From positions 120,654 to 184,653 of the forward strand of contig JABWCD010000009.1 of the NCBI GenBank assembly GCA_013359265.1: DNA of 64,000 bases. The letters run 5' to 3'. The stretch comes from Candidatus Hydrogenedentota bacterium. GTDB taxonomy: Bacteria; Hydrogenedentota; Hydrogenedentia; Hydrogenedentales; SLHB01. A program made the translations under genes and the position numbers. The notes beneath the pieces are model-generated. The model saw only the letters and a program-made list of their open reading frames with translations, was not told where the DNA came from and searched no databases. Positions within the stretch are counted from its first letter, which is position 1; the number at the start of each line of letters is the position of its first letter. This document shows positions 7,953 to 16,674 of the stretch, one piece after another.

Positions 7953-8948
7953 CTACCTCGCCGCGCTTGAGACGATATGCCGCACAATTGCAGGCCCATG
8001 ATCGCGGCTGTTTTCGATAAACACGATGTTCGATTCCTGCCCGGCGCACAAGGTGCCCGCGACATACAACCCCGGCACGTTCGTTTCAAAATGCTCGTCG
8101 AGCACCGGCTTGCCGCACGTCTTGTCAATCGCCGCGCCCAGCTTTTCGACGAGCGACGTATCCGGTTCATAACCCGTCATCGCCAACACGAAGTCGTTAG
8201 GAACGACGATGTCCTTGCCGCTGCCGTTGCGCAGCACGACGTCATCCGGCCGAATCTCCGCCACATCGACGTTGCGATGGCACGCGATAGACCCCTCCGC
8301 AATCCGGTTCTCGATGTCCGGTTCGATCCAGTATTTCGTATCGAACTTGTCGCCGCGCATCGCGACCGTCACGCGCGCGCCGTTCCGCCACAGCTCCAAC
8401 GCGATCTCCGCCGCGCTCGATCCCGCGCCAATCACGAGCACGTCGTGGTCCGCATACCAGTGCGCCTCGGTGTAACGGTGCGACACCTTCGGCAGGTCCT
8501 CTCCAGGAATTCCGAGCGGCCGCGGGCTGTCATAGAACCCCGTCGCCATGACCACGTGCCGCGTGCGCCACGCATATTCGCGGTCAAACAAATCCTTCGC
8601 GACGACATCGAATCCGTGTGCGGCCTCCTTCACTTCGGTGACCTCGCAATACGTCACGATCTTCAGATCGAAATATTTCACGAAGGTCCGGCAGTACTTG
8701 AGATACTCCTGCCGTGTCGGGTTCTTCTCCGTCGTCACCAGCGGGAATCCGGCCAATTCGAGCTTGTCCGCCGTCGAGAACCATCGCATGTATGTGGGGT
8801 GCGAGCACAACGCGCTGCACACCGGCCCCTTGTCGATCGCAATCGCGTCAAGCCCCGCTTCCTTCGCCGCATGCAGCACGCCCAACGCCGCTGGCCCCGC
8901 GCCCACGCAAAGGACATCCAGGAGTTTGTTCAGCCCGTAACGGTTCAT
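7953..8948 (-). CDS. YpdA-like NAD(P)/FAD-dependent disulfide reductase family flavoprotein
   Basis: About 331 residues with two dinucleotide-binding motifs: 'VGAGPAALG' near the N-terminus for FAD and 'VIGAGSSAAEIAL' in the middle for NAD(P). It also has the family's 'MATGFYDSPRPLGIPGEDLPKVSHRYTEAHWYADHDV' region and the C-terminal 'GLYVAGTLCAGQESNIVFIENSRDHG'. These match the YpdA group, whose Firmicutes members reduce bacillithiol disulfide. Whether this organism makes bacillithiol is unknown. There is no CxxC redox pair. The frame is open to a TTG at 8969, but the ATG at 8948 is preferred. It is followed by the SDR, methyltransferase and dehydrogenase genes in what looks like one operon. 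Confidence 0.85.
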   Translation of the reverse strand: MNRYGLNKLLDVLCVGAGPAALGVLHAAKEAGLDAIAIDKGPVCSALCSHPTYMRWFSTADKLELAGFPLVTTEKNPTRQEYLKYCRTFVKYFDLKIVTYCEVTEVKEAAHGFDVVAKDLFDREYAWRTRHVVMATGFYDSPRPLGIPGEDLPKVSHRYTEAHWYADHDVLVIGAGSSAAEIALELWRNGARVTVAMRGDKFDTKYWIEPDIENRIAEGSIACHRNVDVAEIRPDDVVLRNGSGKDIVVPNDFVLAMTGYEPDTSLVEKLGAAIDKTCGKPVLDEHFETNVPGLYVAGTLCAGQESNIVFIENSRDHGPAIVRHIVSSAAR

Positions 8949-8978
8949 TGCGCCACACTTCTTCGTCAAGGGGAGGGA

Positions 8979-11900
8979 TCAGCCCTTGGTAATGGTCTCG
9001 TCAAGATTTAGCAGCGACCGGCACACCAGCACCCACGCCGCCAATTCGGCATCGTCCGACCTGTCCGGCGTATCAGACGCCAGGACGATGGAAGTGTCCG
9101 CGGGCGCGCCCGCCAGCTTCGTGCGTTGCGCGGACAGGAACGATTCGATCGATTTCATTTCCGCCTCATCCGGCGGACGCGACACGCACAGCATGAACGC
9201 ATACCGAATGCGCCTGGCGTCGTCGACGCTGTACGCAAGCACGCGCTTTGCGAACGCTTGCGCCGCTTCCACGAACACGGGGTCGTTCAGCAACGTCAAG
9301 GCCTGCAGCGGCGTGTTCGATCGGTTGCGCTTTACCACCGCTACGTCGCGCGCGGGCGCGTCGAACGTGGACGCTGCGGGATACGGCAACGTGCGTTTCC
9401 AATACACGTACATGCCCCGACGATACCGATCGTCGCCATCCGCAACCGTCCATCCTTCGCCGGGATACACGAGCGACAACGCCCCTTCCGGCAGTGGCGG
9501 TTTCATGCTCGGCCCGCCGATTCGGTCACTCAACAGTCCGCTGGCCGCGAGCGCGATATCGCGCACGAATTCGGCCTCGACGCGGTAACGCGGCGCGCGC
9601 GCAAGCCATTCGTTCGCCGGGTCCGCCGCGAGCAATTCCGGCGTCACCTTCGAACTTTGCCTGTACGTCGCGGACGTCACGATCATGCGCGTAAGGTCTT
9701 TGATGTCCCAATTGCGGCGCATGAACTCGACCGCGAGCCAATCGAGCAGTTCCGGGTGCGTCGGCATGTCGCCTCGCGCGCCAAAATCTTCGACGGACGC
9801 GACGATGCCGCGCCCGAAATACGTCTGCCACAACCGGTTCACGAAGACGCGCGCCGTAAGCGGATTCTCTTCAGACGCGATCCACCGCGCCAGCGTCAGG
9901 CGATTCATGGGCACGCCCGACTGTAACGGCGGCAGTACCGCGGGAACACCCGCGGTGACAGGGTCTTTCGGGTTCAAGAACTCGCCGCGATGGAACACGC
10001 GCGTTACGCGCGGGGCCTCGCGCTCTTGCAGCACCTGCGCCGTCGGGAATTTCGGCATCGACTTGCGCAGGTCGGCGATTTGCTTGTGCGGCTCCGCCAA
10101 CTCCGGCGCAACCGTGAGATAATACCGCTTCAACGATTCGACTTCGTCCGGCGCGCGCTCGGACTTCGCCAGAACCGTTTCAATTTCCGCTGGCACTCCG
10201 GACGCCTGCACCGGCAACGGACCGCTCGTCGCCGAAACGCGGAACCGGCCAATCGTATGGTAGTGAACGAAATACTGATCGATGATTAGTTTCAGCAGCG
10301 TGCCACCGTCATTCGACAGTGGTGAAGCCAGCTCGTACACAATCGCGTGCGGTTTGCCTTGGCCGCCGTTGATTCCCCATCCGGAGTCGAGCTTGCCGTC
10401 GAGCGTCAGTTCCGGCGCGCGCCCGCCCGCCGCGAAGTCTGCGGTCGGGTTCTTCAGCGCGGCGTCCGTGAATGCGTCGGGCGTCACCCACGGCGCGGCG
10501 CTCGCCTTGACTTCGCTCAGCAGAAAGTCACCAGGTGTACTCATGATTTCGCCGCGGCCCGGTCCATCGCCCGGCAACGACGGGTCCGTCAACGTCTCGA
10601 TGCGAATCGCGGTGATATTTTGAAGGTCCGTGCGGAACTCCACGTTATAGGTGTCCGTATTCGGATTGTCACCGTGCGCGAGGATCGATCCGTCGTCGAG
10701 AAACTTGAAGGACACATGGTACTTCGATTCGCACCGTACCGGCTCGAGCACGGTCCACTCCCGCGCCTTCGCGGACGTCTCCGCGTCCCACGCGGCAAAC
10801 CGTTCGTTGAAATATTTCGCGCGGCGCACGTTGTCCGGCTCGTCCGACGGCGGGTAGAACTGGCGCACAACTGATACTTTGAATCGCGCAAGCGTGTGTG
10901 CGCGGCCGTACTGCTGGTTCAACGACAACACGATGGTTCCCGGCCCATCGAGCGTAATCGGTTCCTTCAGATGCAGCGTCACCCAATGGCTGGCGGTCTT
11001 GTCCACGCCGGGCGCGTCCACCGCCCAGCCGGTCCCCGTGCTCGTGTCGATTGCCTTGTCCGCTTCGAACCCGGCGTAGGTGACGTCCGATTCCGCGCGT
11101 GCGAACGCAATCGGTCTTCCTTCTCCCTCGCCCGATTTCAGCGTCGCCCACACTTCGGACAGCACGAAGTTGCTCTTATCGGATCGCCCCGCGCCCGCGT
11201 CGCCCGCGTTCGGCGCCGTCTCGATGCGGATCGCCGTGATTGGCCCTCCTTCGGCTTGCAGTTCGACGCGGTACGAATCGGTGTCCGGCGCGGCGCCCGA
11301 TACGGTTATTACGCCATCCCCATCGGCCGCCAGCGTCGCGCCGCCGGACGATGACACCGCGGTGGGTATCAACGAAACGGTTTCGGTTTGTACCGCGGCG
11401 ACGGGAAACTTATTTGGCAGGTCCGCGACCAGTGCATCGATCTGCGATTGGACTTCCGCCCGGCGCTTCGCGACTGCTTCGTCCGGCACCTCGATCTGCA
11501 CGTCGTCGGTGTTATTCAGAAACGCGTAGAATCGGTAGTACTCGTCATGCGCGATCGGATCGTACTTGTGCGAGTGGCATTGTGCGCACGCGAGTGTCAG
11601 CCCGAGGAAAACCTGCCCCGTCGTGTTCGTACGGTCCACCATCGCTTCGTAGCGGAACTCCTCGACGTCGATGCCGCCCTCTTCGTTTACCATCGTGTTG
11701 CGGTGGAAGCCGGTGGCGATGCGGTCGTGCACGCCGGCGTCTGGAAGCAAATCCCCGGCGAGTTGTTCAATCACGAATCGGTCGTAAGGCAGGTTCCGGT
11801 TGAAGGCGTCGATTGCCCAATCGCGATACATCCACGCCTGTCGCGGCCGGTCCTTCTCGTAGCCGTTCGTATCCGCATAGCGCGCCGCGTCCATCCACCG

Positions 11901-12659
11901 CATCGCCTGGGCCTCGCCATAATGCGGCGACGCAAGCAATCGGTCCACAAGCCGTTCGTATGCGCTACGCGAGGGGTCCTTAACGAACGATTCGATTTCC
12001 TCCGGCGCCGGTGGCAGCCCGGTCAAATCGAGGGAGACGCGGCGGATGAGCGTGTAGGCGTCCGCCTCCTGCGAGGGCGACAGCCCATGCTCCTCCATCT
12101 TCGCCAGCGTAAATGTATCGATCGGATTGCGCGGCCAATCTGTCTTCTTCACCGCCGGTAAAGGCGCTTGCACCGGCTTCTGGAACGACCAGAAATCCGC
12201 GCCCACCGGAGCAACGACCTTGCCCGTCGATTCGCCGCCCCACGACGCGCCTTCATCGATCCATTTCTTCAACAGCGCAATCTCTTCCGCGGAAAGCGGG
12301 TCACCTTTCGCCGGCATGCGAAACCCGGGATCGGTCGAAGTCACGCGCTGGATAATCGCGCTCTCGTCGCTGTTGCCCGGACGATATGCCGCGACGCCCG
12401 AATCGCCGCCCTTCAATGCCTCGTCCGCGGAGCCCAACCCCAACCCGCCCTTGTGCGCGTCTCGGTTGTGGCACTCCATGCAGTGCGCGTCGAGGATGGG
12501 GAGAATCTGCGCGTGAAAGTCGACTTTCTTCGTTTCGTCGGCGCTGGCCCAATGGGCAATCGACATCAGTACCACGCACGCGGACAGCGCAGTCCGCAGA
12601 CCCGTATGTTCCGCCGCGCAACCCGCGCGATTATTCCCATTCCGTTCCATGTTTCCCAT
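8979..12659 (-). CDS. Planctomycete-type cytochrome c / DUF1549 / DUF1553 exported protein with two inserted carbohydrate-binding-like modules
   Basis: About 1226 residues. A signal peptide is followed by a planctomycete cytochrome (PSCyt1) domain with heme motif 'CMECH' (about residues 60-64) and 'GVAAYRPGNSDESAI'. DUF1549 occupies about 170-390 and contains a second CxxCH ('CAQCHSHKYDP'). DUF1553 forms the C-terminal third ('VFVNRLWQTYFGRGIVASVEDFG', 'SNTPLQALTLLNDPVFVEAAQAFA'). Between them lie two similar copies of a jelly-roll-like module, each with 'Y.VE...ITAIRIET', 'FLLSEV' and a closing 'RFKVSV/RFRVSA'. These proteins are thought to be extracytoplasmic redox enzymes acting on glycans; no reaction is proven. 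The start is ambiguous: GTG 12668, ATG 12659 or ATG 12650. Confidence 0.9.
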   Translation of the reverse strand: MGNMERNGNNRAGCAAEHTGLRTALSACVVLMSIAHWASADETKKVDFHAQILPILDAHCMECHNRDAHKGGLGLGSADEALKGGDSGVAAYRPGNSDESAIIQRVTSTDPGFRMPAKGDPLSAEEIALLKKWIDEGASWGGESTGKVVAPVGADFWSFQKPVQAPLPAVKKTDWPRNPIDTFTLAKMEEHGLSPSQEADAYTLIRRVSLDLTGLPPAPEEIESFVKDPSRSAYERLVDRLLASPHYGEAQAMRWMDAARYADTNGYEKDRPRQAWMYRDWAIDAFNRNLPYDRFVIEQLAGDLLPDAGVHDRIATGFHRNTMVNEEGGIDVEEFRYEAMVDRTNTTGQVFLGLTLACAQCHSHKYDPIAHDEYYRFYAFLNNTDDVQIEVPDEAVAKRRAEVQSQIDALVADLPNKFPVAAVQTETVSLIPTAVSSSGGATLAADGDGVITVSGAAPDTDSYRVELQAEGGPITAIRIETAPNAGDAGAGRSDKSNFVLSEVWATLKSGEGEGRPIAFARAESDVTYAGFEADKAIDTSTGTGWAVDAPGVDKTASHWVTLHLKEPITLDGPGTIVLSLNQQYGRAHTLARFKVSVVRQFYPPSDEPDNVRRAKYFNERFAAWDAETSAKAREWTVLEPVRCESKYHVSFKFLDDGSILAHGDNPNTDTYNVEFRTDLQNITAIRIETLTDPSLPGDGPGRGEIMSTPGDFLLSEVKASAAPWVTPDAFTDAALKNPTADFAAGGRAPELTLDGKLDSGWGINGGQGKPHAIVYELASPLSNDGGTLLKLIIDQYFVHYHTIGRFRVSATSGPLPVQASGVPAEIETVLAKSERAPDEVESLKRYYLTVAPELAEPHKQIADLRKSMPKFPTAQVLQEREAPRVTRVFHRGEFLNPKDPVTAGVPAVLPPLQSGVPMNRLTLARWIASEENPLTARVFVNRLWQTYFGRGIVASVEDFGARGDMPTHPELLDWLAVEFMRRNWDIKDLTRMIVTSATYRQSSKVTPELLAADPANEWLARAPRYRVEAEFVRDIALAASGLLSDRIGGPSMKPPLPEGALSLVYPGEGWTVADGDDRYRRGMYVYWKRTLPYPAASTFDAPARDVAVVKRNRSNTPLQALTLLNDPVFVEAAQAFAKRVLAYSVDDARRIRYAFMLCVSRPPDEAEMKSIESFLSAQRTKLAGAPADTSIVLASDTPDRSDDAELAAWVLVCRSLLNLDETITKG

Positions 12660-12767
12660 TGCCTTCACAACTCCCGACGACCCATCCTTCGTACTTTGGG
12701 TCTTTTCTGATTGCAGCGCTTGCGTGCCAGTTAGAATACCAAAAAACCGCTCTGGATGCGGGCCCGC

Positions 12768-13535
12768 TCAATCGACGGGAGTAAATCGCTCCAATGTCGC
12801 CCGGTACAGCTTTTCGGCCAATACTTTTCGGTCGGGAACGAAGATAGGCGCATCGCCGAAGTGGATGGTGGCGGTAAAGGAAGGCAGCCGCAGCACGTTC
12901 AAAATGCATCCGGCCAGCGACACGCCGTCTTTCCACACGATCACGTCGCGCGCGCGCGGCGCGCCCTGCGGCGTGCTGTACGAGATGGCCGCGTAGTGTA
13001 CGGGCATGCCGCGTTGTACCGCGGGTTCGAGCAGCGGCGGTTTGAACGGATGGACCCGAGCGTCCTGCGAGATGCGGCTCTCCGCGAAGAAATGCACGCC
13101 ATAGCCCTTGTCCAACGAGGCGTTGATAATCTCGTTTACGCGGTGCGTGTCGCGCACCTTGGCGCGGTCGATAAAGATCGTGTTCATCGCTTTTGCCATG
13201 AACCCAAGCACGCCGACGTCCTGCACGTCCGCACGTGACACGAACACGCACCCCGTCGTGCGCGCGAGAAGCACGACGTCGACGAGCGTGAGATGGTTAG
13301 TCACCAAATAGAACGGCGGTTTTGGGGGTGTGCCGATCAAAGTCACGCGCATGCCCGCGATGTGGCACGCGCCCATCGCCCACACACGGAACAGCAGCCG
13401 CCGCCACCGTTCCTCCGCCGTGCGCGCCAGCGGCGCGATGATCAACGACAGGCATCGGACCGGAAACAGCAGGAACGTCCACAACGCCAATGCGACGACA
13501 CGCATCGACAGCCGTACATTCACCCAGAACCCCAC
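12768..13535 (-). CDS. 1-acylglycerol-3-phosphate acyltransferase (PlsC-like)
   Basis: A 255-residue lysophospholipid acyltransferase-type protein. The N-terminus is hydrophobic (residues about 11-36). The catalytic HX4D motif is 'NHLTLVDVV' with His81 and Asp86. The second glycerophosphate-binding block is 'FFAESRIS', a variant of the usual EGTRS with Ala-Glu-Ser. The family step is acylation of lysophosphatidic acid in phospholipid synthesis, though related proteins acylate ornithine lipids. The GTG at 13535 has a GGGGAG Shine-Dalgarno eight bases upstream and is preferred over the internal ATG at 13505, which has none. The gene diverges from the gcv operon leader. Confidence 0.85.
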   Translation of the reverse strand: MGFWVNVRLSMRVVALALWTFLLFPVRCLSLIIAPLARTAEERWRRLLFRVWAMGACHIAGMRVTLIGTPPKPPFYLVTNHLTLVDVVLLARTTGCVFVSRADVQDVGVLGFMAKAMNTIFIDRAKVRDTHRVNEIINASLDKGYGVHFFAESRISQDARVHPFKPPLLEPAVQRGMPVHYAAISYSTPQGAPRARDVIVWKDGVSLAGCILNVLRLPSFTATIHFGDAPIFVPDRKVLAEKLYRATLERFTPVD

Positions 13536-13665
13536 GAATCGAACTCCCCAAACGCGCTAATCGGGTTTTGCGCGCGTAATCGTGCTCGGAATCGCTCGCG
13601 CGATTCAACGCCAATACATTTCTTGAAAACAGCTCGCTGTTGCTGGCAGCATAGTGCCCCATAAA

Positions 13666-13745
13666 CCCGCCGCAACTGGCGACGCGACGTGGAATCGACC
13701 ACGGGGAAGCGGCGGGCCGGTTTCCAACGCCGTTCGCCTGGGCGA
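13666..13745 (+). ncRNA. ZTP (ZMP/ZTP, pfl motif) riboswitch aptamer
   Basis: The leader of gcvT matches the ZTP riboswitch layout. P1 is a perfect 8-bp helix (13666-13673 CCCGCCGC with 13709-13716 GCGGCGGG). It encloses the conserved ACUGGCGAC, a P2 stem (CGTGG / CCACG) and the conserved GGGGAAGCG. A short linker then leads to the hallmark 3' element GCCGUUCGCCUGGGC (13729-13743), which forms the pseudoknot with the GGC of CUGGCG. Known members sense ZMP/ZTP, the alarmone of 10-formyl-tetrahydrofolate shortage, and control purine and one-carbon genes. Here it would raise glycine cleavage, a source of methylene-THF, when one-carbon units are short. The consensus match is from memory and was not scored by a covariance model. 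Confidence 0.88.
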
Positions 13746-13792
13746 CCCCGAATGCGCTGCTGCGGCGCGCCGGGGAAGGATTTGGTGGGAGA

Positions 13793-13835
13793 GCGGGTTT
13801 TGGGCCCGCCTGCTAACTCGCACACCCGGAGGCGG
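13793..13835 (+). promoter_or_regulatory. Candidate translational expression platform of the ZTP riboswitch
   Basis: Two mutually exclusive hairpins can form before gcvT. CCGCCT (13806-13811) is fully complementary to AGGCGG (13830-13835), which contains the gcvT Shine-Dalgarno GGAGG (13828-13832); pairing would hide it. Alternatively GCGGG (13793-13797) pairs with CCCGC (13805-13809), removing the sequestering arm. No U-tract follows either hairpin, so control of translation fits better than termination. This is inference from base complementarity. Confidence 0.5.
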
Positions 13836-13838
13836 TAC

Positions 13839-14900
13839 ATGCGGCGGACTCCACTTCACGACGAACATGTCGCGCTCGGCGGCAAGGTCGTCGACTTCCA
13901 CGGCTGGGCCCTGCCCGTCCAGTTCGCCGGCATCATCGAAGAGCACCACCACACGCGCACGAAGGCCGCGCTGTTCGACTGCTCCCACATGGGCGAGTTC
14001 GTCATCCGGGGCGAACAGGCGGTCCGCGCATTCGGCAATCTCGTCTGCCTCGACCCGTTGAAGGTCCCCGTGGGCCGCGGCAAGTACGGCGCCATGTTGA
14101 ACGGCGCCGGCGGTATCATTGATGACGTGATCGCGTTCCGCCTCGACGAGTTCGATTTCTATGTGGTAACGAATGCGGGGCCACTCGAAATCGTCTCCGC
14201 ACGCATACGGGATGCGGCAGGAGACACGGACGTCTCGGACGATACGGCGAAGATCGACATTCAGGGGCCGCTTGCCCGCGACATCCTCGCGAACGAGATT
14301 CCCGAGTGCACGTCTCTTAAGTATTACCAGGCGCGGTATGCCACGTGGAATGGCGTCGAGATTGTGTTGTCGCGCACGGGGTATACCGGCGAACTCGGAT
14401 ACGAATTGTTCGTTCCGAACCGAATCGCCGTCGATCTCTGGCGTAAATTGCTCTCGTATCCCGACGTGAAACCGGCCGGCCTCGGCGCTCGCGATACGCT
14501 GCGCACAGAAATGTGCTACGGCCTTTCCGGACAGGACTTCGACGAGTCGCGCACGCCACTCGAAGCGGGCATGGCGAACTTCATCGCGTGGGACAAAGAC
14601 TTCGTGGGACGCGACGCGCTGCTCGCCAAACGAGAAGCAGGCGGCTATCCCGTCCTCACGCCGATTAAGACCGGCGATCGCCGCGCGCCGCGTCACGGCT
14701 TTGACGCGAAACACAACGGCAACATCGTCGGCGTTGTTACCAGCGGCACTTTCGGCCCCAGTGTCTGTCACGGCATCGGCTTCGCCTACGTGCCGCAACC
14801 GCTCGCCACGCCCGAAACCAAACTGACCGCGGGTCCGCGCGACCTCGATATCGAAACGACCACAGTCCCGATCTATACGCGGGGCACGTGTCGAACATAG
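13839..14900 (+). CDS. gcvT: Glycine cleavage system aminomethyltransferase (T protein)
   Basis: A 353-residue T protein. It moves the one-carbon unit from the aminomethyl-lipoyl arm of GcvH to tetrahydrofolate, giving 5,10-methylene-THF and ammonia. Visible family features are 'GGKVVDFHGWALPVQFAGI' near the N-terminus, 'FDCSHMGEF', 'YGAMLNGAGGIIDDVI', 'SRTGYTGELGYELF', 'PAGLGARDTLRTEM' and the C-terminal 'GVVTSGTFGPSV'. The frame stays open upstream to 13689, but the ATG at 13839 has a strong GGAGG Shine-Dalgarno and matches the family start; the extension would run through the riboswitch. It is the first gene of a gcvT-H-PA-PB operon behind the ZTP riboswitch. Confidence 0.97.
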   Translation: MRRTPLHDEHVALGGKVVDFHGWALPVQFAGIIEEHHHTRTKAALFDCSHMGEFVIRGEQAVRAFGNLVCLDPLKVPVGRGKYGAMLNGAGGIIDDVIAFRLDEFDFYVVTNAGPLEIVSARIRDAAGDTDVSDDTAKIDIQGPLARDILANEIPECTSLKYYQARYATWNGVEIVLSRTGYTGELGYELFVPNRIAVDLWRKLLSYPDVKPAGLGARDTLRTEMCYGLSGQDFDESRTPLEAGMANFIAWDKDFVGRDALLAKREAGGYPVLTPIKTGDRRAPRHGFDAKHNGNIVGVVTSGTFGPSVCHGIGFAYVPQPLATPETKLTAGPRDLDIETTTVPIYTRGTCRT

Positions 14901-14998
14901 ACAAAACACACGCACGTTTGCGCGGAGCGACTTTGAGTGCGGTGCGACGGTACCGCCTTGACAAATTGACCATCGCCGATTGAAGGAGAACAACGTAG

Positions 14999-15388
14999 AT
15001 GTCCACCTATCCCGACGACTGCAAATACACCAAGGAACACGAATGGATTCGGGCGGACGGCGCCACCTACGTCGTCGGCATCACATCGTTTGCCGCCGAA
15101 CAACTCGGCGACGTAACGTACGTCGAACTGCCCAAGGTTGGCAAGGAAGTGAGGCAGGGCGAAGCGGCGGCGGCCGTTGAATCGGTGAAGGCCGCAAGCG
15201 ACATCTATGCGCCCGCGGGCGGCCGCGTGAGCGAGGTGAACGCCGCGCTCAACGACGCGCCGGAACTCGTAAATCAGGGTCCTTTCACGGAAGGCTGGTT
15301 CTTCAAACTCGACAATGTAAATACCGCTGACCTCGATTCCCTGATGGACGCAACGGCCTACGCCGCCTACGTGGAGGCGCAACACTAA
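14999..15388 (+). CDS. gcvH: Glycine cleavage system H protein
   Basis: A 129-residue lipoyl carrier protein that shuttles the aminomethyl group between the P, T and L proteins. The lipoylation site is Lys64 in 'VESVKAASDIYAPAGG'. It opens with the typical 'YTKEHEWIRADG' and 'GITSFAAEQLGDVTYVELP', and length is standard. The start at 14999 has a GAAGGAG Shine-Dalgarno. The stop overlaps the ATG of gcvPA by one base, showing translational coupling. No lipoate ligase or L protein gene is present in the window. Confidence 0.97.
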   Translation: MSTYPDDCKYTKEHEWIRADGATYVVGITSFAAEQLGDVTYVELPKVGKEVRQGEAAAAVESVKAASDIYAPAGGRVSEVNAALNDAPELVNQGPFTEGWFFKLDNVNTADLDSLMDATAYAAYVEAQH

Positions 15389-16674
15389 TGTCGTGGGCCC
15401 CCGCTACCGCCGCCGAACGCGACGCGATGCTCGACGTTATCGGCGTGAAAACGATGGACGATCTCTTCGCCTCCGTCCCGAAACACCTGCGCGCAAAGTC
15501 GTGGAACCTGCCCGCCGGCATTTCCGAAATGGCCGTGCGCGACGAAATGGGCAGTATCGCCGCGCGCAACGCCACCGGTCTAGCGAGTTTTATCGGCGGC
15601 GGTGCATACGACCACTACATTCCCGCTGCCGTCGATGCGCTCACGTCGCGCAGCGAGTTCTACACGGCCTACACGCCGTATCAGCCCGAATGCTCGCAGG
15701 GCACGCTGCAGAGCATTTATGAATACCAGTCGGCCATCTGCCGGTTGACCAACATGCAATTCGCGAACGCATCGCTGTATGACGGCGGTACCGCCGTATT
15801 CGAAGCGACCACCATGTCCGTTCGCTTGACGGGCCGCAGCAGGATCGTGCTGCACAAGTCGCTTAGTCCCATCTATCGGAAGATGCTCGTGACGCACACC
15901 GCACACCTCCAATTGGATTTGGTCGATGGTGACGATCCAACGGAGGCCGCGTGCGTGATTGTGCAAAACCCAAGCTTTTTCGGGACCGTCGCGGATTACA
16001 CCGCGCTTGCGGCGCGCTGTCACGCGGCTGGCGCGTTGCTCGTCGTCTCCTTCTATCCCATTTCCTTAGGGATGCTGAAAACGCCGGGAGAGATGGGCGC
16101 GGACATCTGTGTCGCGGAAGGCCAATGTTTGGGCGTGCCGCTTGCCTTCGGCGGGCCGTGGCTCGGCGTGATGGCCACACGAAAGGAACACGTGCGCAAG
16201 ATGCCGGGGCGCATCGCTGCGGAAACGGCGGACGCGCAGGGGCGTCGTGGGTTCGTGCTTACGCTGCAGGCGCGCGAACAGCACATTCGCCGCGAAAAGG
16301 CGATGTCGAACATCTGCTCGAACGAGGCGCTGTGCGCTTTGCGCGCAATGATCTACATGGCGCTGCTCGGCAAGGAAGGACTGCGCGAGGTCGCGCGGCA
16401 TTGTCACGCGAAAGCGGAATATCTCAAATCGAAATTGGGTTTCGCAACAATCGCGAATCACGGCCCAACGTTTAATGAGTTCTACGTGCGTTTGCCGAAG
16501 AGCGCCGAGAAGGTCGTCGCGGAAATGGCTGCGCGCGGTTTTCTCGCGGGCATTCCGTTGGCGCCCCTCGGCGCGGGCGCGGACACCGATTTGCTCATCG
16601 CCGTCACCGAACGCCGTACGCGTGCGGAGCTCGACGCGTTTGCCCAGGCGCTGGAGGAAGTTTCATGCAGTTGA
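15388..16674 (+). CDS. gcvPA: Glycine dehydrogenase (decarboxylating) subunit 1
   Basis: A 428-residue N-terminal half of the split glycine decarboxylase. With GcvPB it decarboxylates glycine and loads the aminomethyl group onto GcvH. Recognisable elements are 'FIGGGAYDHYIPAAVDAL', 'FYTAYTPYQPECSQGTLQSIYEYQ', 'NASLYDGGTA' and 'LGVPLAFGGPWLGVMA'. The PLP lysine is in the partner subunit. Split P protein is usual in many bacteria outside the Enterobacteria. It overlaps gcvH by one base and gcvPB by ten, so all four genes are tightly coupled. Confidence 0.97.
   Translation: MSWAPATAAERDAMLDVIGVKTMDDLFASVPKHLRAKSWNLPAGISEMAVRDEMGSIAARNATGLASFIGGGAYDHYIPAAVDALTSRSEFYTAYTPYQPECSQGTLQSIYEYQSAICRLTNMQFANASLYDGGTAVFEATTMSVRLTGRSRIVLHKSLSPIYRKMLVTHTAHLQLDLVDGDDPTEAACVIVQNPSFFGTVADYTALAARCHAAGALLVVSFYPISLGMLKTPGEMGADICVAEGQCLGVPLAFGGPWLGVMATRKEHVRKMPGRIAAETADAQGRRGFVLTLQAREQHIRREKAMSNICSNEALCALRAMIYMALLGKEGLREVARHCHAKAEYLKSKLGFATIANHGPTFNEFYVRLPKSAEKVVAEMAARGFLAGIPLAPLGAGADTDLLIAVTERRTRAELDAFAQALEEVSCS

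Noticed and set aside
8030..8055. A GTTCGATTCC string resembling a tRNA T-arm
   Set aside because: It lies inside the YpdA-like coding sequence, and no acceptor or anticodon stem can be built around it.
7977..9011. A 344-codon plus-strand open frame
   Set aside because: It is antisense to the YpdA-like flavoprotein gene with clear dinucleotide-binding motifs.
13640..13838. Glycine riboswitch ahead of gcvT
   Set aside because: The usual glycine aptamer cores are absent; the conserved parts match the ZTP aptamer instead.
13605..14993. A 462-codon open frame on the minus strand across gcvT
   Set aside because: It is antisense to the unmistakable gcvT coding sequence and has Arg/Ala-rich shadow composition with no motif.
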